Positions 36,061-45,170 of a stretch of DNA of 64,000 nucleotides are shown in pieces (position 1 is the stretch's first letter; each line of letters opens with the position of its first letter). The notes under the pieces were generated by a model. That model saw nothing but the letters and a program-made list of their open reading frames with translations, ran no database searches and was not told where the DNA came from. The DNA comes from CAYRFQ01 sp964423615. Lineage in GTDB: Bacteria > Planctomycetota > Planctomycetia > Gemmatales > Gemmataceae. Made by a program: the position numbers and the translations under genes. The DNA is taken from the NCBI GenBank assembly GCA_964423615.1, contig CAYRFQ010000027.1, positions 28,462-92,461 of the forward strand, given 5' to 3'.

Positions 36061-36453
36061 TTATTCCTCTTCTTCTTCGGGTAAGGTGATGCCGAGTCCC
36101 TTCTCGACGGCCTCAAGCAAACGTTCCATGGCAAAGGGCTTTCGGATGTAATCGACCACGCCCAGGTACTCGGCGTAGGCTTTGTGGCGGCTGCCTTCGT
36201 TGGCCGTGATCATGATGATGGGCGGGGCGTCTTTTTTGTCCCGGAAGTGCTCAAGAACCGGATATCCACCCATTCGCGGCATCATCATATCGAGGATAAC
36301 GAGGTCAGGTTTGTGGTCATAGACCAGAGCTTTGCCCTGTTGGCCATCGCGAGCTTGGAGCACCTTAAAACCTCGAGACTCCAGTACCGTCCGTAAACCG
36401 TCGCTAATCTCTCGGTCGTCATCGACAATCAAAATCGTTTTCTTGTCTAACAT
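36061..36453 (-). CDS. Single-domain response regulator (CheY-like receiver)
   Basis: A 130-residue receiver domain with no output domain. The acidic pocket is ILIVDDDREIS (Asp11-13), the phospho-acceptor is Asp55 in LVILDMMMPRMGG, and the switch residues are Thr84 in IMITANEG and Lys106 in IRKPF. A short tail of five glutamates follows. Such proteins work through protein contacts after phosphorylation by a histidine kinase, and none is encoded in the window. It precedes the DUF1549/DUF1553 gene by 58 bp on the same strand, so co-transcription is likely. The start follows AAGGAAT. Confidence 0.92.
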   Translation of the reverse strand: MLDKKTILIVDDDREISDGLRTVLESRGFKVLQARDGQQGKALVYDHKPDLVILDMMMPRMGGYPVLEHFRDKKDAPPIIMITANEGSRHKAYAEYLGVVDYIRKPFAMERLLEAVEKGLGITLPEEEEE

Positions 36454-36824
36454 GAGTTATTCCTTATGAAAGGTCGTTTGAAAACAATTGTAGCTTCTGG
36501 AGGGTTGCGATAACAGCCAAGACAAACAATGTGGTCATTTTTGCAAGAACGACAGCTTAGCCGAGGACCTCGGGAGGGAAGGTCAGGGAGGGATGACAGT
36601 GAAGAGACGACTTTGGCATTTTGTGGGGACATCGGGCGTGCTGCATCGATTACTAGACATCCGTGTCTTAACAATGTAACAGTTGCCGAACAAAGATCAA
36701 TGGTCCAGAGGAGACCATGGAGGCTTTTCCCTTTGCCGTCGAACTCGAGTTGTTCTGTTTGGTTGTTTTCCATAGAGAAGCCCGACTTTGTTGGTTTCCA
36801 CCTGGAGATCTAGGTGATTTGCGG

Positions 36825-37580
36825 ATGACGAAGTCATCAGACCACGATCAACGCTTCAAAACTCTGTTGCGCGAGTTCTTCGCGGACTTCATGTGTCTGT
36901 TCTTTCGGGAGTGGGCCGACCGGATGGAATTTAGCCACGTGAAGTGGCTCAACACTGAGGTCTTCGACGACCCACCGGGGGGCTCCCGCCATGTCCTGGA
37001 CCTGATTGCCGAGTTGCCCATTCGCTTTCCGACGGACAAGAAACAATCGGCTCTGCCACGTCAGTCGGCGCTGATTCATGTAGAAATCGAATCGGAAGAC
37101 AAAGCCACCCGTTTGGAATCACGCCGCTTGTACTACTCTCACTTCCTCAAGTTTAAGTACAAACGCAAGGTGCTGCTCATCGCTGTGTAGTTGAATGTCG
37201 CGAAAAACGGGATCGACCTAGCCGTCGTCATCGACTGGTTTGGAGACTTGGATGTTGTGACGTTCAAGTATTTGTACGTCGGCTTACCTGGCCTCGACGA
37301 TGTAAAATGCATGGAAGGAGAGAACTTGCTAAGTGTGGGATTGTCCGCCTTGATGAATATCCAAGGCGAGAACACAATCGAATTCGGAGCCAAGACATAG
37401 GAACGGCTTGCCGGGGCTGCGGTGAACGAACAACAGCGTTTTTGCTCGCCGAGTGCGTCCATCATTACTTGCCGATGACCAGCGAGCAATGGCAGTAATT
37501 TGAGAAGTTGACGCAAGAGAAAAGAATACAAAGGATCCCCTCATGTCGCTTCGCGACACGAATGACTACTTCGAGATGGT
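36825..37580 (+). pseudogene. Rpn-type (PD-(D/E)XK) nuclease/putative transposase, decayed
   Basis: From the ATG at 36825 the reading matches the Rpn-like recombination-promoting nuclease family: SDHDQRFKTLLREFFADFM, FSHVKWLNTEVFDDPP and LIHVEIESEDKATRLE. The frame is broken by an in-frame TAG at 37188-37190; the same frame then continues with LNVAKNGIDLAVV and YLYVGLPGLDDVKCMEGENL up to another TAG at 37398-37400. The next recognisable piece (FLLAECVHHYLPMTSEQW) is in a different frame, showing a frameshift, and ends at a further stop. The right limit is approximate. The gene is clearly inactive unless stop codons are bypassed. Confidence 0.8.
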
Positions 37581-37680
37581 AAAGCTGCCTCAGGTTGTCA
37601 TGATCAAAATGGGCACTCGCGACATGGCCTGTTGGAGGTCGGACTACGAAGAACTCAAGGCAGCCGCACCGTCGCCGTGA

Positions 37681-38172
37681 TTCCAATAGACGAACTTCAC
37701 TTGCATGGACACGGATGATTGAGGCTTGGCCGCGGCAGCTACGAACCGGGTGCTCGATGCCGTCGAAGATACTGCAAGTCGAGCTGTACAGGTTTGTTTT
37801 GGGAACTCCGGCGGACAGATGATCCAACAGGGTGATTATCGCAAGTTGATCGATTTTCTGAATTCGCTGAATTGTGATCATGTGATCCTGGAGACCACCC
37901 ATCGAACGTCGACAAATATGGAGGCATAACAAGACGTCGAAGAAGGCATTGGACTTGGAGTGGGTGTCATTGATGTCAAAGACTTTCCCGTCGAATCGGC
38001 TGAAGTTGTCGCCCGTTGCACTGAAGCTCACGCCGAGATGTTTGGAGTCGAGCGACTGAGTTATGTGCATCCAGACTGTAGCCTGCAAGCCTTACCCAGA
38101 CACGTTGCAGAGGGTAAACTCCAATTACTCGTGCAATGCCGCGATTTGTTTTTCGGAAGAAGTGGCTGCTAG
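37681..38172 (+). pseudogene. Cobalamin-independent methionine synthase-like (MetE/UROD fold), C-terminal remnant
   Basis: In one frame, pieces of a MetE-family C-terminal domain follow each other: AAATNRVLDAVED, VQVCFGNSGGQMIQQGDY, LIDFLNSLNCDHVILET, then after a stop GLGVGVIDVKDFPVESAEVV and VHPDCSLQALPRHVAEGKL. In-frame stops lie at 37687-37689, 37720-37722 and 37927-37929. The N-terminal part is not visible, so this is a truncated and decayed copy. The family moves methyl groups to a thiol using zinc. In intact members PDCG carries a zinc ligand; here it reads PDCS. Confidence 0.75.
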
Positions 38173-38240
38173 ATCGACCAGAAGACTCGCTAAAAAGAGA
38201 CACCATGGACTAACGAGCGATTGACGTATTCTGCCATTGT

Positions 38241-39006
38241 TTGCCGTTCCGGTTATGTGAGGGAGCCAACCGACTTTTGAAAAAGCCGCTGCTCATGGTC
38301 GCGCGACCTCAGAAGCTCCCAGTCATGGTCGACAAAGAAGCTCGTCTTCGGATGATGGACCAATTTCCTCGAAACTGTCAAATCCTGAGTCTGGCATCTC
38401 CAATCATTGAAGCCATCGCAACACCAGAAGAAACTCCCGACCTGGCTTGTTTCGGCAACGATACATTATGTGCCATGGCCGCAGCTTACTCAGACCGGTT
38501 TCCTGGATGGATTGCTTTGCTACCCACGAAGAATATGGACGCAGCATGTGCGGAAGTGAGCCGAGCCTTTTTCGAACTTGGAGCTGTCGGAATGCAAATC
38601 TATACCAACGTCGTTGGTCAGCCATTGGACGAGCCTGAGTTTCTAAAGATCATCGAACACGCGACGGCAATCGATATTCCTATCTGGCTCCATTCCATTC
38701 ATCCTATGGGCATCTCCGATTATTCGACCGAAGGTGTTTCCAAGTTTGATCTGTGGTCTTTACGAGAATAGTGTGGCCATGGCTCGTTTGGTGTTTGCCG
38801 GCCTGTTTGATCGTTGGCCCAACTTGACCATCATCACTCACCACTGCGGCGGTATGATTCCGATGATGGAAGGCCGCATTGCCTAAGAGCTGCAACTCCT
38901 AGGTACACGTAATCCACCGCACCTTGCCAACTCTGTGAAAACGAATTTGAAGGAACGACCTATCGATTCATTGCTTTCGCTCGCGCTCAAGCTAGTCACA
39001 TACTAA
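38241..39006 (+). pseudogene. Amidohydrolase (PF04909 type, decarboxylase-like), frameshifted
   Basis: The first frame (to a TAG at 38769-38771) matches the amidohydrolase-2 family: RLRMMDQFPRNCQILSLASP, DRFPGWIALLPTKNMDAA, GAVGMQIYTNVVGQPLDEPE and IPIWLHSIHPM. The homology then continues in the next frame from 38761 (YENSVAMARLVFAGLFDRWP, TIITHHCGGMIPMMEGRIA) and hits a TAA at 38884-38886, followed by a weak remainder. One frameshift and one stop therefore break it, and the N-terminal metal-binding HxH is missing. It is the third decayed gene in a row on this strand. Confidence 0.8.
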
Positions 39007-39126
39007 ATAGAATAAAAGTGTGTTGAGTTCGTTGGGTGTGACCTATAGCATAGGCCGAGGGCACACCCGACACAATTGCTATGACCGCTCCATCCATACA
39101 CGTCGCTCGAAATGTGTGGGCGATCC

Positions 39127-39351
39127 TTAGTTCACCACAGCAGTGTCGCCATGGATTCGAAATACCTGTTCAAGAAAGGTCTCGACGAAGGATCGTCGAG
39201 ATTTCTTGGCGCGTTCCTGGTCGAATCGAGCTTGATCTTTCTCATTCAGATATGACTCTCGCACAATTCCAGCGGTGAAGTCATAACCGCAATCGCATCT
39301 CTGTGCCTCGGGAGGGTTGATCATCTTGCATAGTGGACAATCTCGAACCAT
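39127..39351 (-). CDS. Small zinc-ribbon protein
   Basis: A 74-residue protein. The ATG at 39349-39351 precedes a zinc-ribbon RDCPLCKMINPPEAQRCDCG (CxxC then CxC), followed by YDFTAGIVRE and a charged helical tail. A pattern of this kind (polar residues around PPEAxRCDCGYDF) recurs in many small bacterial proteins, where it often begins a membrane protein; no hydrophobic segment follows here, so this one seems soluble or is a truncated copy. It adjoins the pseudogene region. Confidence 0.6.
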   Translation of the reverse strand: MVRDCPLCKMINPPEAQRCDCGYDFTAGIVRESYLNEKDQARFDQERAKKSRRSFVETFLEQVFRIHGDTAVVN

Positions 39352-39360
39352 AATAAGCAC

Positions 39361-39712
39361 CTATAGGCCAATGGGGATGTTGTTCCAGCAAGATAAATCG
39401 GCACCTTATCCCTTGGAAGTTTGAAAATTTTCGAGAGAACTTTGACCAGGTTTTCTTGTTCGCAGTCTCTCCACCAGTCTTCCCGTGAGTTCAATGACTG
39501 TCGGATAGAACGGTTTACGTTTGTGTTCGGTACACAACAAGTTGTATACGCCAGGAGCGTAAAACTACAAACCGGTTGGCTGGCGTGTACTTTTTCATCT
39601 CCTCAGATGTAACCTAAGCACTCCAAGAAGTGCTCCAAGGTTTCTCTTTTGTGAGGCAAAACTCCTCCACCTCTCGTGCCATCGGCTTCAGCCGATCAAG
39701 GACACCTTCAAC
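39361..39712. other. Intergenic region without recognisable feature
   Basis: About 350 bases between the divergently read zinc-ribbon gene and the next membrane protein gene. No family-like frame, tRNA or strong hairpin was seen. It continues the low gene density of the pseudogene stretch to its left. Confidence 0.4.
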
Positions 39713-40654
39713 ATGCTGATCCAATTTCCTTGCGAAGGCTGCGACCATATACTGCAAACGGATAGTCAGTATTGTGGGCAAAAGACAATGTGTCCCAACT
39801 GCCAAACATTCATGATCGTTCCCTCTGCGGGACTGGGTCCTCAGACTAACGAGCCACCAACTCCTCCATCTCCACCAGCGTCTGTCCTTCCATCCTCCAT
39901 GAACCAACTGACCTCGTCTCCGGGTGTACCTCAGCTTCCGGAGCGGTCTATTTCTTCTCGGTTACCTCCCATCGAACTTGAATTACCCGGTTCCGGACCT
40001 TCCTCGGGTGATAAGAAACGGCAACCAGCAGAGTCTCAGCCTGTCCGTCGCCAAAGTTCAGAACGGCACGCCAGACTTCCGGCAGCGTTCGACTATTCTT
40101 TCAGCGTCCAGCGGATGATGGTTTTGCTAATGCTGTTTCTAGCCTTGTTTGGAATTACTGCCTACGAATTGGCGGGCTTTCTGTTGTATTCGAGGGCAAC
40201 GTTGGAAGGATCGCAACTCGAGCAAGACGTCGTCGAGATGTGGGTGAAGATTTGGTCGCACAACTACATTTATGTGACGTTTGCGTGGAGCAAAGTAACT
40301 TCTTCCCTCGTAACTGTAGGAATGCTGTTGTTGGGACAAATTCCTAGTGTTTTTCGACAAGTCTGGTTCCGCCAAGGGTTGGTGGTCATGCTGTGTTGTC
40401 TCTTAGTTTTCCAACTCATGACGGTTGGGTGGCTCGCGGTCTGTCCTCTCACAAAAGGCATCTCGAAAACCGATCTTGCTGGCATAGCAACTCAGGCTGC
40501 CTTGGAAGACAAGACGTATCTTCCATTTGTCCCAGATACGTTCACTCTCTACTTGGTCATTGGAGCGGGAGTAACGGCGTGTCTGATTATCTTCGCACTG
40601 GCTTTGGAGTTTCGGAGGCTGCGCGGACTTGCAGGAGAAGGGTACAACGGATAG
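39713..40654 (+). CDS. Zinc-ribbon membrane protein, unknown function
   Basis: A 313-residue protein. The N-terminus is an MJ0042-like zinc ribbon (FPCEGCDHIL, then MCPNCQTFMIV). A Pro/Ser-rich linker spans about residues 45-130. Three transmembrane segments follow: near 143-167 (MMVLLMLFLALFGITAYEL), near 225-250 (LVVMLCCLLVFQLMTVGWLA) and near 285-305 (LVIGAGVTACLIIFALAL). The ATG at 39713 has an AAGGA site upstream. A similar layout (ribbon, disordered linker, membrane segments) recurs at 45171-46052. This architecture is frequent in planctomycetes with no assigned role. Confidence 0.75.
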   Translation: MLIQFPCEGCDHILQTDSQYCGQKTMCPNCQTFMIVPSAGLGPQTNEPPTPPSPPASVLPSSMNQLTSSPGVPQLPERSISSRLPPIELELPGSGPSSGDKKRQPAESQPVRRQSSERHARLPAAFDYSFSVQRMMVLLMLFLALFGITAYELAGFLLYSRATLEGSQLEQDVVEMWVKIWSHNYIYVTFAWSKVTSSLVTVGMLLLGQIPSVFRQVWFRQGLVVMLCCLLVFQLMTVGWLAVCPLTKGISKTDLAGIATQAALEDKTYLPFVPDTFTLYLVIGAGVTACLIIFALALEFRRLRGLAGEGYNG

Positions 40655-40732
40655 GGCTTTAAGAACCATGTGACTTATTGTCTTTGTCACCAAATTCTCG
40701 GCCCTACGGAATTCGCTGACGAGTAGGGAAAT

Positions 40733-40762
40733 AAAAAACCCCCGAGATACGGGTCTCGAGGG
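40733..40762 (-). terminator. Rho-independent terminator after the Flp pilin pair
   Basis: On the reverse strand a hairpin (CCCTCGAGA / TCTCGGGGG, one bulged base, loop around CCCGTA) is followed at once by TTTTTTATTT. It lies about 60 bp beyond the stop of the downstream flp gene. Confidence 0.8.
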
Positions 40763-40822
40763 ATTGTGATCCGAACGCTACAACACTGGTTTGCAGCTCT
40801 CGAAATGGTTCGAAGCGAACGC

Positions 40823-41008
40823 TCAGCTCGAGGCATCGACGAGTTGGTTGCTGACCGTGTTGAACGTCTCGGCCGACCTGTTGCCGATGCTCGTGACGGC
40901 GGCGATGCACACGACGATGATCAACGCGAGCATGACGGCATACTCGACGGCCGTTGGGCCATCTTCACGCTGCAGGAAAGTCTTTACGTGGTTGAAGAAG
41001 TTCGTCAT
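40823..41008 (-). CDS. flp: Flp/Fap type IVb pilin, copy 2
   Basis: A 61-residue Flp-type pilin precursor. The ATG at 41006-41008 is preferred over an upstream in-frame codon because the paralogue starts there. Short N-terminal leader, then EDGPTAVEYAVMLALIIVVC: the glycine of the prepilin peptidase site followed by the Glu and Tyr typical of Flp pilins and one hydrophobic helix. After cleavage it would assemble into thin Tad/Flp pili for adhesion. No Tad machinery genes are in the window. It differs from copy 1 only in the leader-coding region. Confidence 0.92.
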   Translation of the reverse strand: MTNFFNHVKTFLQREDGPTAVEYAVMLALIIVVCIAAVTSIGNRSAETFNTVSNQLVDASS

Positions 41009-41237
41009 TGATCCGGTTTCCTTTCGAAGTTCCAATTTCAGGTTGTGGTGGTGTAGTTAGGTGATATCCGAATAGTTTCAGCTCGAGGCATCGACGAGTT
41101 GGTTGCTGACCGTGTTGAACGTCTCGGCCGACCTGTTGCCGATGCTCGTGACGGCGGCGATGCACACGACGATGATCAACGCGAGCATGACGGCATACTC
41201 GACGGCCGTTGGGCCATCTTCACGCTGCAGGAAGGTC
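40828..41237. repeat. Tandem 255-bp-offset duplication spanning two pilin genes
   Basis: The segment from about 40828 to 40981 recurs at about 41083 to 41236, identical by eye, covering most of each flp coding sequence. Flanking and intervening sequence differs. Confidence 0.85.
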
Positions 41238-41263
41238 TTGACGTGGCTCAGGAAGTTGTTCAT
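41078..41263 (-). CDS. flp: Flp/Fap type IVb pilin, copy 1
   Basis: A 61-residue Flp pilin with the same mature sequence as the gene 255 bp downstream. The start ATG at 41261-41263 gives MNNFLSHVKTFLQREDG, and the prepilin peptidase site is expected in the GPTAVEYAV region. About 155 bases at the 3' end, synonymous positions included, are identical between the copies, pointing to recent duplication or gene conversion. Both genes read toward the terminator at 40733-40762 and probably share one transcript. Confidence 0.92.
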   Translation of the reverse strand: MNNFLSHVKTFLQREDGPTAVEYAVMLALIIVVCIAAVTSIGNRSAETFNTVSNQLVDASS

Positions 41264-41850
41264 CTGTTTCGATCCTTTCCGGTCCAGGAAAAATGAGAGA
41301 GTCTAACAGAGAAAACGGTTTCTCTGCCGTCCCAGGGAAAGCTCGAATTGTGTGAGTTCCTGGGACTGAAAATGGAAGAATTCGAACCTGCTTCAGTGAG
41401 TTCGAATTGGCATCTGGGTTGTGAGGGAATCGTTGATTACGCCCACCGACTCGAACGAGCGGACCACTCCCTTTCGGCAGCCTGGCGATCCAATTTTTGG
41501 ACCCATGGCTTTGCGTCCCACTTTCACAAGTGGTTTGCCTTTGTCGTGAAAGCTCGTTCCAGATGACCATCGGTCACCGTCTTCAATTGAGTGACCATTC
41601 AAACACATCGACTCGACCCGAATGCGGTATGAAGTAGTGCTGATTCGGCTTCGCTCGACACCAAAAGCTAGGTTAGTTCCGGCATTCTGTCAAACCCCAC
41701 AGCCACCATTTTTTCCGATTGTAGTAGAAGGCAAAAGAAAATCCCGAGAACGAACGCGATTGGCTCCCACTTGAAAATCTCGACTTCGAAAATAAAACGA
41801 GCAATAGTAAAGAGTTGTGGAAGTTGCGACCATTTTGCAAGGGACCGGCA
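41264..41850. promoter_or_regulatory. Divergent intergenic region between flp pilins and GH57 gene
   Basis: About 590 bases without a supported gene. Short frames on both strands show no family resemblance. Promoters for the pilin operon (leftward) and the GH57 gene (rightward) are expected here but were not resolved. Confidence 0.4.
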
Positions 41851-43437
41851 ATGCCACTGGGATACTTATGCCTCGTGTTGCACGCTCACTTACCCTTCGT
41901 GCGGCACCCTGAATACGATGATTTTTTGGAAGAAGATTGGCTTTACGAAGCCATTACTGAGACGTACATCCCGTTGCTCGAAGTTTTCGAAGGGTTGGAG
42001 CGGGATGGAGCCGAATGGCGTTTGACGATGTCCGTCACTCCAACGTTGGCAGCCATGTTGAGTGACCCACTACTGCAGTACCGCTACGTTCGACACCTTG
42101 ACAACTTGATTGTTTTGGCGAACAAAGAAATCGAACGTACTCGTTGGCACACACAGTTGAACGATCTCGCGAAGATGTATGTGGAACGCTTCGAGACGTG
42201 CCGTCAAGTCTTCGTGAACAAGTACAACAACAACCTCATCAACGGTTTCCGAAAGTTCTTCGAGACGGGGAAACTCGAACTAATCACATGCGGTGCGACG
42301 CATGGATTCCTGCCGTTGATGGACATGAACCGGAATGCTGTCCGAGTTCAGGTTGAACAGGGCGCTCGTGAGTTCGAACGCCATTTTGGCCGACGTCCTG
42401 AAGGGATATGGTTGCCCGAATGTGGGTATGCCGCTGGAATTGACGAGTTGCTTCGCGATTCTGGCATTCGCTATTTCTTTACCGACACGCACGGAATTCT
42501 CTTCTCCGAGCCCAGACCGAAGTACGGCGTTTACGCTCCTATCCTTTGCCCGGAGACGTATGTCGCGGCGTTGGGACGAGATACCGAGTCCTCGAAACAA
42601 GTCTGGAGCGCGATTGAAGGATACCCCGGTGATTATAACTACCGGGAATTCTACCGTGACGTCGGATTTGACCTCGATTACGAATACTTAAAGCCCCACT
42701 TACATGACTCCGGAATTCGCAGCCACCTGGGCATCAAATATCACAAGATAACTGGCCGCACAGAACACAAAGAACTTTACGACCCGAAAGTGGCCCTCGA
42801 TCGAGCTGCGGAACACGCCGGAAACTTCATGTTCAACCGGGAAAAGCAAGTCGAATGGTTGGCTGGGGGAATGGATCGACCTCCGATCATCGTTGCCCCG
42901 TATGACGCTGAATTGTTTGGTCATTGGTGGTTCGAAGGCCCCAACTGGATCGACTTCTTGCTCCGCAAACTCCATTGGGACCAACAAACCGTAAAGCCCA
43001 TCACTGTTCCGGAGTATTTGGAGCAATTCACGAAACTGCAAGTGGCCAAGCCAGCGGTGTCGAGTTGGGGTCACAAGGGATATGCCGAAGTTTGGCTCGA
43101 AAGTTCGAACGACTGGATCTACCGTCATCTTCATGAAGATGCCGACCGAATGGTGGAACTGGCTCACCGTTTCCCCGAGCCGACTAACTCACTCCAACGA
43201 AGAGCACTCAACCAAGCCGCCAGAGAATTGTTATTGGCACAATCGAGTGACTGGGCCTTCATCATGAAGACTGGCACGATGGTCGAATACGCTGTGGAAC
43301 GGACGAAAGTCCATGTGCTGAATTTCAACCATATCTACGAACAGATTAAGAAAGACGAAGTCGACGAGGCTTGGCTCGTTGAGATCGAACGGCGGCACAA
43401 TCTGTTCCCGGATCTGGACTATCGACTGTATGCCTAG
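41851..43437 (+). CDS. Glycoside hydrolase family 57 (probable 1,4-alpha-glucan branching enzyme)
   Basis: A 528-residue GH57 enzyme. The ATG at 41851 follows AAGGGA and gives the usual family start MPLGYLCLVLHAHLPFVRHP (HAHLP motif). The nucleophile glutamate is in WLPECGY (near residue 190) and the acid/base aspartate in PYDAELFGHWWFEG (near 350). A C-terminal helical domain follows. Sequence around these motifs resembles GH57 branching enzymes of the AmyC/TK1436 type, which create alpha-1,6 branches in glycogen; amylase activity is the alternative. The next gene downstream is GAPDH, so a carbon-storage setting is plausible. Confidence 0.9.
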   Translation: MPLGYLCLVLHAHLPFVRHPEYDDFLEEDWLYEAITETYIPLLEVFEGLERDGAEWRLTMSVTPTLAAMLSDPLLQYRYVRHLDNLIVLANKEIERTRWHTQLNDLAKMYVERFETCRQVFVNKYNNNLINGFRKFFETGKLELITCGATHGFLPLMDMNRNAVRVQVEQGAREFERHFGRRPEGIWLPECGYAAGIDELLRDSGIRYFFTDTHGILFSEPRPKYGVYAPILCPETYVAALGRDTESSKQVWSAIEGYPGDYNYREFYRDVGFDLDYEYLKPHLHDSGIRSHLGIKYHKITGRTEHKELYDPKVALDRAAEHAGNFMFNREKQVEWLAGGMDRPPIIVAPYDAELFGHWWFEGPNWIDFLLRKLHWDQQTVKPITVPEYLEQFTKLQVAKPAVSSWGHKGYAEVWLESSNDWIYRHLHEDADRMVELAHRFPEPTNSLQRRALNQAARELLLAQSSDWAFIMKTGTMVEYAVERTKVHVLNFNHIYEQIKKDEVDEAWLVEIERRHNLFPDLDYRLYA

Positions 43438-43896
43438 TTCCGGCTACAGTTCACGGTACGGGGCAGACTGGAGTTATCAGTCATTTTCACCAGTCGGGAT
43501 GCCCTTTCTGATTCGTTGGTAGGACGTCGGTCTTTGTTAGCGATCCCAAGAGCGAGTGAAGCTCCTTTTTCCGATACCTTGCTTGTGCAAGTGTACGTGG
43601 GATAACGAACTTCGTTGATTCCTTGGGCTTGTCCCAATGAGTCAATGAGGTTTACCTCGCGTGGATTGTTCCACCATCGAGAGCCGTTTTCAGTGCGATC
43701 TGCGGATTAGGATTTCGCTCTGCCAGTCCCGGTCTCGGAACTTGCTCGTAGCACTCGGGTTCTGTAGAGTAACTCTGCCCAAGTGGAGGAAAAGACTGGG
43801 CCAACTGGGCGCAGCAGAACTCCTATGTCGGATCGATTCTTTTGCTAAGTCGATCTCTGCACAGTTACGTCCACGTGTTCAACGAAAGGTACGTCC
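43438..43896 (+). other. Intergenic leader before GAPDH
   Basis: About 460 bases with no gene recognised on either strand. It should contain the gap promoter. No riboswitch-like structure was seen. Confidence 0.4.
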
Positions 43897-44910
43897 ATGG
43901 CAACAAAAATTGGCATCAACGGATTTGGTCGGATCGGTCGGCAAGTCTTCAAAGCTATCCGCGATCAATTTCCTGACGACCTCGAAGTTGTGGCCGTCAA
44001 TGATCTCGGAAACCTCGAGACGATGGCTCACCTGCTCAAATATGACTCGAACTACGGTAAGTTCGATGGAACCATCGAAGTCGTCGACGGCGGCATCAAA
44101 ATCGATGGCAAGTTGCTCAAAGTGTTGGCCCAAGCGGATCCCGCCCAACTGGGATGGGATACATTGGGAGTCGATGTCGTCGTCGAATCGACCGGACGAT
44201 TCACGGCTCGCGACGACGCGGCCAAGCACTTGACGGCCGGGGCCAAGAAAGTCATCATCAGTGCTCCCGCGAAACAAGAAGACCTCACAGTCGTCTTGGG
44301 CGTAAACGAAGACAAGTACGACCCAGCCAGTCACCACATCGTGTCGAATGCCTCTTGTACGACGAACTGTCTTGCGCCACCAGCGAAGGTCATTAACGAC
44401 AAGTTCAAAATCGTGAAAGGGTTGATGACGACGATTCACGCTTACACCAACGACCAGAAGATTCTCGACGCTCCGCACAAAGATTTTCGTCGGACTCGAG
44501 CGGCGGCCATGAGCATGATTCCCACGACGACCGGCGCGGCCAAAGCTGTGGCTCTGGTCATTCCCGATCTGAAGGGGAAGTTTGACGGATACGCGATCCG
44601 CGTTCCTACGAGTACCGTCTCGATCGTCGATTTCACTGCTCACGTTGAGAAGACAACGACTACCGAGGAAGTCCAGGCTGCTCTCAAAGAAGCTGCTACG
44701 AATGGCCCTTCCAGCGCAGTCATGGACTACGTCGAGGAACCACTCGTGTCCATCGACTACCGAGGCAATCCAGCATCGAGTTCCGTCGATGCCTCTTTGT
44801 GCAAAGTCATCGACGGCAATCTCGTGAAAGTCGTTGCCTGGTATGACAACGAGTGGGGTTACTCCTGCCGCACGGCTGACCTCGCCAAACTCATGGCAGA
44901 CAAGCTGTAA
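43897..44910 (+). CDS. gap: Type I glyceraldehyde-3-phosphate dehydrogenase
   Basis: A 337-residue GAPDH. The NAD-binding N-terminus is KIGINGFGRIGRQVFKAI with VVAVNDL. The catalytic cysteine lies in SNASCTTNCLAP, the catalytic histidine probably in TTIHAYTNDQ, and the C-terminal signature is WYDNEWGYSCR. It oxidises glyceraldehyde-3-phosphate to 1,3-bisphosphoglycerate in glycolysis and runs in reverse in gluconeogenesis. An AAAGG site precedes the ATG. Asp in VAVNDL favours NAD over NADP. Phosphoglycerate kinase is not adjacent. Confidence 0.98.
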   Translation: MATKIGINGFGRIGRQVFKAIRDQFPDDLEVVAVNDLGNLETMAHLLKYDSNYGKFDGTIEVVDGGIKIDGKLLKVLAQADPAQLGWDTLGVDVVVESTGRFTARDDAAKHLTAGAKKVIISAPAKQEDLTVVLGVNEDKYDPASHHIVSNASCTTNCLAPPAKVINDKFKIVKGLMTTIHAYTNDQKILDAPHKDFRRTRAAAMSMIPTTTGAAKAVALVIPDLKGKFDGYAIRVPTSTVSIVDFTAHVEKTTTTEEVQAALKEAATNGPSSAVMDYVEEPLVSIDYRGNPASSSVDASLCKVIDGNLVKVVAWYDNEWGYSCRTADLAKLMADKL

Positions 44911-45170
44911 TCATAATTAGGATTGTCGGCCCGTGTTGGAGTACCCCTCAGGCATGCGGTCGATGAGACGAAGAAGTATTGTGGCGTAGCATGCAGACAT
45001 GCTTTTGCTGAGAGCGAAAGCATGTCATTCTGGTTTCTTCACTCCAAGCATTCGTTACCCACTCTTCGCAAAAACGCCATCGGGCTGCAGTGCAACTCAA
45101 CAAGTTCGGACATGACAGTGTCGGCGAACTCCACTTCCATCTTCACAATGCTGTCGCGAGACGAGATACC

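Noticed and set aside
37191..37400. Frame after the stop as an independent small gene
   Set aside because: It continues the same frame and homology as the upstream Rpn-type fragment, so it is the second piece of one pseudogene.
40823..41263. Possibility that the pilin duplication is a mobile element or CRISPR-like repeat
   Set aside because: The repeated unit is a coding gene with a terminator after it; no transposase, terminal repeats or regular short spacers.
43434..43637. 67-residue reverse-strand frame between GH57 and gap
   Set aside because: No start signal, no family pattern, and it lies just where the gap leader is expected.
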